This document shows, one piece after another, positions 55,751-64,000 of a stretch of 64,000 nt of DNA. The notes under the pieces were generated by a model. It was not told the origin of the DNA, ran no database searches, and saw only the letters and a program-made list of their open reading frames with translations. The position numbers were made by a program, and so were the translations under genes. Origin of the DNA: Clonostachys chloroleuca. Its lineage: Eukaryota; Ascomycota; Sordariomycetes; Hypocreales; Bionectriaceae. The number at the start of each line of letters is the position of its first letter. Within the stretch, counting starts at the first letter, position 1. The DNA lies in assembly GCA_037952775.1 (NCBI GenBank), contig JBANAY010000004.1:4154001-4218000 (forward strand). Direction: 5' to 3'.

Positions 55751-56340
55751 TCACCACCATTTCGAGGGCCACCACGATTTTGACGATTCCTTGAGCTTCT
55801 CTTGCTCTGCCTTTACCTTCTCTTTCTTTTCCTCGACCAACTTCTTTGCCTTTTCCCTCTTGCTTTCGTTGATAATTTCGATATTTCTCTTCATGTCTCT
55901 CTTCTCGCATCTTCGCAGGTATTGGCAGTACTCGTATTGTCCCATGCTCGCAAGTACAAAGGTCCCGACCGCCCAGTTCGCTGCTTTTCCAATTTTGCCT
56001 AGAAAGTAGAAACCGGGAATGTTAGCCAATGGACCACAACCTGGACAATCCATCCCGATCGATATATGGGCAATTGCGAACCGGAAAAGACAAATCGCAC
56101 GCCACCGAGACCGAAGCCTCCGGCAATACCAGTTAGGAGTGCGTTTCGGGCGCAGGGCGTGTTGGCGACGTTCTTGAAGTCGTCGGGCTTGATCATCGCT
56201 ACGGCGTTGGAGATGGTAGGGCGCTCATCGTCGCCGATTTTGGTCTCGTCGATGGGTTTGGACCAGACGTTCAGGGTTTTTTGGTTCCGTTCCGGAGGCG
56301 GTAGGCCTTTACCATTGCCATTGCCACTGTCCGACGCCAT
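55751..56340 (-). CDS. cox20: Cytochrome c oxidase assembly protein Cox20
   Basis: Cox20 is a two-pass inner-mitochondrial-membrane chaperone for Cox2 maturation. Exon 1 is 56340-56082 and exon 2 is 55998-55751, with an 83-nt intron (GTTCGC...CTAG, split codon G|GC), giving 168 residues. The family block AVAMIKPDDFKNVANTPCAR is followed by a first membrane segment (NALLTGIAGGFGLGGVRFVF), then NWAVGTFVLASMGQYEYCQY as the second. The last 60 residues form a charged, lysine/glutamate-rich coiled-coil-like tail (KREKAKKLVEEKKEKVKAEQ). The order and spacing match DUF3767/Cox20 proteins. The GTTCGC donor is unusual, so the exact exon-1 end is slightly uncertain. Confidence 0.88.
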
Positions 56341-57974
56341 TTCTGGCTACCTGTGCAGCGCAATTATTGGCATGCAGTTTGTTGGAGGTCGTATAGATCT
56401 CGTGCGATTTCTGGGCCGCCTGATGCTCCAGGTGCTAAGGCTGAGCCGATACCGAGTTTAGTGCTCTATGTTAGTGTATCCCACATGTTTTGCACTGAAA
56501 CCACTAACATCTATCCCACAACCGACATGATGACTAAGATATCTACCCAGGTCAGCCATTCATTGATTGTCCAAAGTCTTGGCCAGGAATCCGAACCAGG
56601 AGCAGTTCAAAGAGAAGCAGCTGATATATTGGAGAGATCTTCAAAGCTAGGTACTTTAGTTATCCATGGCATGCTATCCACTCTGTTCACCTCTAATACT
56701 ACATTTTTTTTTCTTCTGTTGCTATCCCAGGTGAGTGTCTGCTACCAGCAAAAACATGGGAACTCGGCAAGTGGGTGACACAGGAAATGGCACACCCAAA
56801 TGAAGACCCAAATAATCACCCAAATAAACATCTGAATATCGAAATAAATAGCTAATTATAAACAAATATTAGAAAATATTAATACTTAGACCTTGATATT
56901 CTTCTCCTTTATTTCTATTTTAGTAATTTCATACCTAGGTAGCTAGGTAGCTATGAGAGATGATAGATCAAGTATGTGCTAGGGGAGTGTTTAGGTGTGC
57001 CATTTCCTATGTCACCCACTTGCTCGGCTCACGTTGAGCCATAATTAGCCGCGAGCAAGTGCCAGAGTACCAGTAAGCACCAAGAGAGCTACGCCAATTG
57101 GCGAAAGCTTCCAAAGCGATGCTTTGATCTACCCCGGAAGGTTCCCGTATTCTCAATTTGCAGGTCTTGGCATCTAGGGTGCTTTCAAAATAAGCTTGTT
57201 ACCTTATGAAGAGCAGCCGGCCTGAATTCTACTCGAACTAAAAAGCAATATGACGGATCTTTTCTCCTCCATTATTATTAACCAGTGTTATGCGTGTACT
57301 ACGTTACTAGATGACGGGTGGCTGTCAATCCCTGTCCAGACCTGTCACCATTGAGAGACTTGAGACAACCAACCATGACGTCTTAGGAGGAACCAAGCTT
57401 TTTGTGCCATGATCAGCATGTAAGGATAAAGCTTCTTTAGCATTTGCAGGATGGCTGAAGCAAGAACCAATTACACTCGCTGCAGTCTTCACAGCTATTA
57501 GATGGGCCTACCTCGCTTGTACTCGAAGCTCCTGCCAATTTTGAGGCCTTGGACACGGTGTGAACCAATACAAACACTTGCAGAAGGCACAGGGAGCAGT
57601 CGCAGCCTCCACTAAATATACCTTACGTAGGCTTGGAGGGGGGCACAAGAAAACAGGCTGGCAAGATGGCGCGAAAATATCCGACGAAACAGGCGCGCCA
57701 TAGAGATTAATAGAAAACCCCTTATTAGTTTTTTCCTCTAAGAGATCCAGCGCCAAGACACGTGCAACCCCAACTGCCGCTCTCCTCATTTGTGCCTTCC
57801 CAGGGACAGCTATTCGGGGCCACTGATAAGGTAGGTTCGTCCCTGTCCGTTCCTAGCGCCAACCTTCCGTGTGCTTGGGTTGCGACTCCGCGCATCCCCC
57901 CCATACCTTCCCATCTTTTCTCAACATAAAGCGTCGACCGAGTAGGTGTGCGCTGCTAGATGCAATAGCGCTCA
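56341..57974. other. Intergenic 1.6 kb between cox20 and the small membrane protein, containing MITE copy C
   Basis: No supportable gene. It holds the inverted-repeat element at 56768-57022. A 93-codon minus-strand frame at 57508-57789 has no recognised domain. The final 130 bp is pyrimidine-rich and probably the promoter of the next gene pair. Confidence 0.45.
56768..57022. mobile_element. MITE-like element, copy C (255 bp, 5-bp target duplication CTCGG)
   Basis: The inverted repeats are 29 bp with one mismatch. They start CAAGTGGGTGACA at 56768 and run to GGAAATGGCACACC. CTCGG is duplicated exactly at 56763-56767 and 57023-57027. The AT-rich interior has no ORF. This is the best-preserved of the three copies by its termini. 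Confidence 0.87.
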
Positions 57975-58395
57975 ATGCACCCATTCTCGGTTCTCGCCAT
58001 CGGCATCTTCATATCTGGTTATATTACCGCCCGTTGGGACCTTGTCACCCGCCTCTATGAGCTTGCTATTTTTGCCTGGGAATACGGTGTAGTTGTAAGC
58101 CCTCCACGACATACCGACCGCGCAACCCCCCTTGCCCCTCTGGCCATTTGCAAGCTAACATGTCTATTCTTCTTGCTGTAGGCGCGTGCAGCCCAGGGAT
58201 TCGCCCTTCTGACTACTATTTTCTTTGGTATCTTTGTTCCAGTCGCGCTGGTAGCACAGAAGGAGACGAAATTGGTACGTTTGCGGATTCGACATGGGGT
58301 GGAGAGAGCCAAGAACTGACCTTGCATAGCATCCACGCACACCCGGTATAGGTGTTTCTGCACGAGAACAGCTACGGCGGCGAGGATCCTTTTAA
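57975..58395 (+). CDS. Small fungal membrane protein upstream of gpi1
   Basis: Predicted exons are 57975-58094, 58182-58274 and 58330-58395, all in phase 0, giving 92 residues. The protein starts MHPFSVLAIGIFISGYITAR and has two hydrophobic helices (residues about 4-18 and 44-63, the second ALLTTIFFGIFVPVALV). It ends with a basic tail (HPRTPGIGVSAREQLRRRG). Three clean introns-and-phase matches in so short a gene argue that it is real. I do not recognise a named family. The stop codon is only 39 bp before the proposed gpi1 ATG on the same strand, so the two may share a transcript or gpi1 may start further inside. Confidence 0.68.
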
Positions 58396-58434
58396 ACTGG
58401 GCGCGGGCGATCGATTGAGGGCCCGCCGTTTGAT

Positions 58435-60856
58435 ATGGTAGAGCATGATGGATTGATGAGAGTGTTCTGGCCGACCGACGTCCCTAAGTCCGATCGTCCA
58501 GGGGTCGTTGTGGGATGGAGAAACTCGAATCTTGACGTGTTCGTTGTTGCGATCTTAGACGACACTGATGTTTGTGAAAACCAAGGTGTCCCAAGTACGT
58601 TATGGCCAGATTTTGGACTGACTTGTCATCGCTCCTAGCCTCGCAATGTCGAATTTCACCTCAAGGCCGGAACTCTCTTCCGGAATTCACCATACCCTCC
58701 TGCGCATTTCTACGAGCTATGCGGACACACATCGATGCACGTTCTCGGCGTCTCCAATGTCGTCGATCCCACAACCGCCGACCCTTCCTGGGTTTGCGCC
58801 AGGTCGAATCCAACATTACAAGTACCGATAATCACATGCCCCAAGGCATCCAGCGTTCAAATCATTCTCTACGATCGACCCCAGCCCCAGGGGATGCAGT
58901 ATATATCTCTCAACCCCATAGCCCTCGCGCTTGGGGATCAGAATGGTGAAGAAGGTGTAAAGAGTGAGGATCAAGAAAGCGCTGAAGAGACTCAAGAAAG
59001 GAAGGCGAAAGAGGCGAAGCGGAAGTTGGTGGAGAAGCTAAAGTTGCATACCATCACGAAGAGGATCCCTTCGGCGAGGGACAAGGCGCTACCCAAGATT
59101 GTTAACCAGGTGAACTGGTCCTTCGAGCTTGAGAAGACTCTACAAAAGAATGTCGGGAGGTTAGGACCCAGGCCGAAGCGAAGTCTTAGTGTTTCTGAGC
59201 GGGTGGTTGAGTCCGCCGCGACAATGCGGAACTTTGTGCATATGCAGCTCCTCGACCTCTTCGCCGCATATGTGTTTCCAATCATTCAAAAGACATTTAT
59301 ATTCTTCTTGCTGGGTCACCGAATACTGGCGGAGATGCTTCTCGCCGTCCTAGAGTTTCGAATCAAACCAGGATCTGCCGCTTTGAAGGATATCTCAGCA
59401 ACAGCACAGCAAATTGAGATCAGGCTTCAGCAGTTCTGTTATTGGCCAATGCAATATGTCACTTTGCGCAAACGAAATACGAACTGGGCAAGCATAACAA
59501 CAAGCCACCCCGACTACATTCGCTTCTACAACAGTCTATGGCTGGTTGCCAACGACGTAATCATCGGTCTCGCCCTTGGCTCTTACATAATTGAGCATGC
59601 AGACTGGGTTTGCTGAGCAAGTGAACGACATTCTTCGCAAATACACGGTGGAAGCATTGCAAAGTAGTATCTCTTGGCTCATGGGCTGGCCGGCTGGCCT
59701 GAAATTGAACGCTGAGCTTGCTACGTTTCTTGGCGATTTGTTTCTTTGGGTGATTGACTACTGGTCGAGTAAGTTGGCCGTCTCCGATGCAAAATCAATA
59801 TGTGACGTGGGTGCTAACCACAGGTGACTTGAATAGATTGTGTCTATATGTTGAGCCCTGCCTTGCCAAAAATTGTCTGGTTTGTTGGATTCTCTTCATT
59901 TGCAGGAGCCAGCATGCCCATTGCTTTAGTATCCGATTTTGTCTCGGCCTTGACCGTCCACATCTACTCCTTCTACCTTGCCTCAGCTCGCATTTACCAC
60001 TGGCAGCTGACTATTCTTGTATCCCTCTTCCATCTTTTTCGTGGCAAGAAGCATAATGTTCTGCGCAACCGTATCGACTCTTGCGACTATGATCTAGATC
60101 AGCTTCTCGTGGGCACGATTCTCTTCACAGTCTTGTTTTTTCTCCTGCCCACCGTGGTCGTCTTCTATCTTAATTTTGCCGTCGCGAGGATGATCATCAT
60201 CGCTTTGAAGGCTGTCTTCGACACCTTACTCTCCTGTTTGAACCATTTCCCCCTCTTTGCTCTGATGCTGAGAGTCAAGGATCCAAGACGGTTGCCAGGT
60301 GAGCACCCCAAATTCATAATACCAACAATGAAATATAGAGAACTAATGCAAAAAAAATTCACAGGCGGCATTCGCTTTGAACTTCGAGATACCCAAAATA
60401 ATCTTAATTCTGACCCAAACTCACCCGATATACCGCGTGGAACGCCTACATCCGTCATCTACTTTAAGGTATGCTGGATAAAGTCTTATCGAGTGATATT
60501 GCGCCAAGCGACGTGCACAACCTCTAACATACTTCCAGTCCATACCTTTACCCTTCGAAGTAATGTTCCAACAGTATTTCCAAATGGCTCAACGGATCCG
60601 AAAGCACTACTTCTCGCCCCGGGTTTTACTATGTCTGGTGACGGGCAAGTTTGTGCCCCCTATAGACAGGAGGAATTTGTATAGTTTGCAATACAGCATG
60701 CTCCCCGCAAGGAGGGCAACGGTTGGGGAAATGTGGAGGGCAGTCAGTGTTGAACTATCACAGACACGAAGGAAATCTGCACAGAGGCCCTTCAATCCGT
60801 CAATGCAAAATTGGGGGAAACGGGCAGGAAACGGCAGAGCTAGAGCATACCATTAA
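58435..60856 (+). CDS. gpi1: Gpi1 (PIG-Q), GPI-N-acetylglucosaminyltransferase subunit, with an apparent 1-nt frameshift
   Basis: Gpi1 stabilises the ER complex that adds GlcNAc to phosphatidylinositol, the first step of GPI-anchor synthesis. Predicted exons are 58435-58569, 58639-59768, 59837-60298, 60365-60468 and 60539-60856. The N-terminus reads MRVFWPTDVPKSDRPGVVVG from the second in-frame ATG (58456). Conserved blocks include HPDYIRFYNSLWLVANDVII, SSISWLMGWPAGLKLN, LATFLGDLFLWVIDYWS and FYLASARIYHWQLTIL plus further membrane helices. At 59609-59611 the run TTT breaks the frame. DWV ends one frame and AEQVNDILRKY continues in the next, so one T looks extra. Exon phases close only if it is removed (716 codons). 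The GTTTGT donor of intron 1 is tentative. Confidence 0.87.
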
Positions 60857-61618
60857 ATGAATACAAATAGAATTTTACATATCAGATGGTTCTCACTTGA
60901 CGTTGATTAGCCGCTAAGGCAAGAGCTAAGGACAGCGCATCCTGCATCGACCATTGTTCGGATTTCACAATAGCTCTATTCTCAGACGAGCCCTCATCTC
61001 ACATTATCTTCAGGTCAAAGCCGCCCGCCCTATTGTGTCCCTCTCAGACAATCTCAGAATGTATTCTTCCTTACGGTTACTTGTTCCCCCTGCGCCTTTC
61101 AGCGTTTTTTCCTCTTCTTCCTCCTCTTCTTCCTCTTCTTCCTCTTCTTCCTCTTCTTCCTCTTCTTCCTCTTCTTCCTCTTCTTCCTCTTCTTCCTCTT
61201 CTTCCTCTTCTTCCTCTTCTTCCTCTTCTTCCTCTTCTTCCTCTTCTTCCTCTTCTTCCTCTTCTTCCTCTTCTTCCTCTTCTTCCTCTTCTTCCTCTTC
61301 TTCCTCTTCTTCCTCTTCTTCCTCTTCTTCCTCTTCTTCTTCACACGTTCCACATCTCGTTTCTATTTCAACTATCACATCTATACAACCAAGCATCTTA
61401 CTGACGTCGACGAATCTGTGACCATCTCGTTCGGATTCCAAACCTCCTCTCGACGTGAGCCGTCATTGTTCATTCTTTCACCGTCAAGCAACATCAACTT
61501 CACATTCGTGTTATTCCTATAAAGACAATATTGGGTTTTATCACAACAAGGTTCGTAGATGCGGCCTTGTCTCCCATGAACGAACTTGTAGAGCTAACGA
61601 GAATCTATATCAGCAAAC
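60857..61618. other. Intergenic with minisatellite
   Basis: About 760 bp after gpi1. The central 230 bp is the 9-bp minisatellite listed separately. The rest shows no gene. Confidence 0.5.
61111..61338. repeat. (CCTCTTCTT)n minisatellite, about 25 copies of a 9-bp unit
   Basis: After one unit at 61111-61119 and a 3-bp interruption, 24 uninterrupted copies of CCTCTTCTT run from 61123 to 61338. All pyrimidines are on one strand. Frames through it read as poly-Ser, Leu-Pro or poly-Glu tracts. It is probably untranslated. Confidence 0.95.
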
Positions 61619-62077
61619 ATGTGGCAGCTGCGCTTCCTGAAGAAGCTTTTCCCACGCCCAGGGAACCCGGGTTTGAAGTTATTCTTACACGAGGTGGAAC
61701 AAATCCATAATTTATTGACTGCTCCCGTCGCCAAAAAGTTGGTCGAAGCTTCACAACCAGTGCCCAACAGACCTACTCAGGCAAGACCTACAACACCATC
61801 ATCCACTCCAGTGCCAATCAAAATTGAAGAAGGTGAGGAAGCCGCCTGCACCTTGATCGCCAAGATCCCTAAGAAGCCCCCGGTGCCGATTATTGTCTTG
61901 ACCACACCTGGAGGGCAAGTTGTTCCAGCACAAAACATGCCGGCGTGGAGGAAGATCGAGATTCCTTTCCATTACCGGCTCAAGTTAAAACGCGAGCAGA
62001 ATAATGATAAGTGGCTAAGCCCAGCCATCTGCCGAAGACTGCGTAAGAAAATACGGCGACGACAGATGGAGGAGTGA
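61619..62077 (+). CDS. Orphan ORF, 152 residues
   Basis: This frame starts at ATG 61619 (MWQLRFLKKLFPRPGNPGLK). It has a basic N-terminus, a P/T-rich middle and a strongly basic C-terminus (RRLRKKIRRRQMEE). I recognise no family. Length and charge pattern could fit a real small basic protein, but an unspliced chance ORF is also possible. Base composition does not differ obviously from neighbouring genes. Confidence 0.35.
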   Translation: MWQLRFLKKLFPRPGNPGLKLFLHEVEQIHNLLTAPVAKKLVEASQPVPNRPTQARPTTPSSTPVPIKIEEGEEAACTLIAKIPKKPPVPIIVLTTPGGQVVPAQNMPAWRKIEIPFHYRLKLKREQNNDKWLSPAICRRLRKKIRRRQMEE

Positions 62078-63668
62078 ACCAAGACGACTCCTACCCTCAA
62101 AAGGCTATTCCTTCACCATGTCTCGATCTAAATCCAATAGACGAGGACGGTCAAAGGCAACAAGGCAGGATGTTGCCAACGCAAGCTCGTTTCGAAGGTC
62201 TATCCATTGGTTCTCACTCCTTTCCACGTGTATTCAATATGTTGAGCAAACAAGGAAATGAACGTTCTTTGCTTCGAGGGAAATCATTGATTGCAATCAC
62301 TTGCTACACAATTCCTTTATTATCATAGTCAATGGTTGCTAGAAGCACGGATTCAAACATAGCGTCAATGCAACCCAGAGTTCTTTAATCGGACAAGTAA
62401 TTACAGTGCATATGGCTGTAATCCTGTGTCCAGCTATATTGACAAACAATGAATATGCCGCTGCCATGACAGCATCACACCATGGTGATAGCAGAGTGTT
62501 GCCCGACATGTACAGTAGCTATATGCAGGATCCCCGAAACAGAAATCAATGAAGTATGCACTTCACGTCACAACTGCTCGCTAGCAAGCACGAGTCATCG
62601 TGGAGGGGCACCACTGGACTGCCCGTTCTGCAGCATGGCAAGATGTGAGGGTTGGGGTGCTACGTCGGGGATCCCAGTTGCAGATGCATTGCATAATCCG
62701 GCCACAGCTTGATGGAACATAGCGACTGATCCGAGAAATAAACAGACATGAGATTGATAAATGGTCATACTATCAAGGTTCCGAGTCTTCGCGTGCATGC
62801 ATGGGCGCATAGCTATGGCAGCACCTGGCTGTGGTGGAGGGACGGATTACTGGGCCTGACCTGCTGAGTTCAATATCTTTTCAATGCTGTAATTGAACAA
62901 CAGGCCCATTCTGCCGTAGATCCAGTCCAGCCCGGCCCATCACCCCACCATCATCCACCTCCACCACCAAACCACACCACTAGGTGGGAGTCTACCACAG
63001 TCGCGTGATGCCTCCCCCAGAGACCTAGCACCACCTCCGCCAAACACATCCCACTGTTTCGAAGCGGTTCTACAAATCTACTCCCGGTCACCGCGACTAG
63101 GGGTGCTGTGCTCATAACCCACTAGCCTGCCATTTGACGTCACCCTCCTCCAATTTGACTCCTGCTCTACAGCTACGATTCACCGACCTACCTATCAAAG
63201 CACCCTTCCGCCCTGCTTCTAGCGTGCGCCATCCCTACCTATACATGTCATTGCTGTTTCTCGTTTCGGCCACTAACAGTGCTAGAGATTCGTCAGGGTC
63301 TTCACGTGTCGGTTGCTTAGCCCCGTTGTGCTCGCCCTCGATTCATTGGAGTGCGGATGAGAGACTGACCAGCTGGCCGGCTCATATAAATGAAGCCTGT
63401 GGCCTGTTTTGGTCTGGGAATTTACAGCTTCTGTAAGTTCGCTTGATCAGAAAATCCCCAGTGCCACGTTAATACTGCATTCAATGGCTCTCTGCCATTG
63501 ATTTCCTATCCCTTGCTCCAGACTACTTCATCAGACTGTTTTAGACCCTTCCCCCATCACGTAAACAAGCTCTCCTCCTCAAGCCCCTCAGGCGATTATA
63601 GCCGCCCTCTCATCACAGCATCAGAATTCGCCCACCAATCTTGCTTCCCGTAGTTCAATACTCATTCA
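62078..63668. other. Intergenic 1.6 kb before the last gene
   Basis: I see no supportable gene. The region around 62950-63070 is rich in CCACCA/CATCACCC words. The last 150 bp is pyrimidine-rich and probably the promoter of the next gene. Confidence 0.45.
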
Positions 63669-64000
63669 ATGGCTACTCAGGCCGAGATATCAACCCATCC
63701 CTTGGCAGGGCCCAAGGTACTTTATCGAAGCAGCACCATGGATCCCAAAGAGCGGTTCTACCGCCATTTCCTCGAAAGCGATGCCGGTAAGCAGCAAGTC
63801 CTCACCGTGAATCGTGTTTTTTATTCTTCAACACGCTGGGCAGAGCCTTGCAGAAACTAATTGTACATTTGTCAATTTCTCCCTTGTATCTAGACCTTCG
63901 AGACCAGATAAGCCAACTTGAATCACTGGCCAATGTTGGCGGAGAGCGTCAAGAAGCCATCGATCATATCCTTGCAGGCATCTCAAAACTCCAGAACGAA
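63669..64000 (+). CDS. Probable tubulin-folding cofactor C (TBCC), 5' part, cut by window end
   Basis: Exon 1 is 63669-63786 (MATQAEISTHPLAGPKVLYR...). A 107-nt intron (63787-63893, GTAAGC...TCTAG, branch AAACTAAT) is followed by an exon that runs off the window. The joined sequence MDPKERFYRHFLESDADLRD then QISQLESLANVGGERQEAID resembles the N-terminal spectrin-like, coiled domain of cofactor C, which helps assemble alpha/beta tubulin. The second Met (63738, MDPKERFYRHF) could be the true start. The name rests on a short stretch and is tentative. Confidence 0.6.

Noticed and set aside
57508..57789. 93-codon minus-strand ORF
   Set aside because: No domain, no neighbouring signals, and length expected by chance.
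61010..61441. Minus-strand poly-Glu ORF and + strand poly-Ser ORF
   Set aside because: Both are by-products of the 9-bp minisatellite staying in frame.

Overview
The window is about 64 kb of nuclear DNA from a filamentous ascomycete (Pezizomycotina). The gene set and protein sequences look most like Eurotiomycetes such as Aspergillus, Penicillium or Talaromyces, but the exact order is an inference. Genes are split by many short introns (about 50-190 nt) with GT...AG ends and CTAAC/CTAAT-like branch sites. Exons below were joined by hand by matching frame, splice signals and family conservation, so boundaries are predictions.

Layout. 1-9 kb is housekeeping: the 3' half of the anaphase-promoting complex gene apc1/bimE, eIF3e, the mitochondrial ribosomal protein mL49 (img2), and the SWI/SNF subunit swi1. 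A 5.2 kb gene-poor stretch (9.0-14.3 kb) follows. Then come an NAD-dependent epimerase/dehydrogenase (14.3-15.2 kb), an AT-rich gene-less stretch, utp6 (U3 snoRNP) and cwh43 (GPI-lipid remodelling), the last two divergent around 19 kb. 23-31.6 kb is an accessory block: a PNP-NACHT-ankyrin immune-receptor-like (STAND) gene, a cytochrome P450 and a secreted GH5 glycosidase.

32.5-52.4 kb is conserved again: a CCCH-zinc-finger FG nucleoporin, rps20, a CUE-domain protein (cue3/ASCC2), a C2H2-finger plus serine-protease-like fusion, DNA polymerase epsilon pol2, mdm35, a DEK_C/HIRIP3-like acidic chromatin protein and an aldose 1-epimerase. 52.4-54.4 kb has no clear gene. 54.4-62 kb holds a fungal-specific basic/acidic protein, cox20, a small membrane protein packed directly in front of gpi1 (GPI-GlcNAc transferase), a 9-bp minisatellite and an orphan ORF. 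The window ends inside a probable tubulin-cofactor C gene.

Two points cut across genes. First, three short non-autonomous inverted-repeat elements (31.8, 40.9 and 56.8 kb) share the terminal sequence CAAGTGGGTGA and are each flanked by a perfect 5-bp target-site duplication, which defines a MITE family. Second, three conserved genes (eIF3e, the FG nucleoporin, gpi1) each carry a single-base frameshift. Two of these are six-C runs where seven are expected, so base-level assembly error is the likeliest cause.
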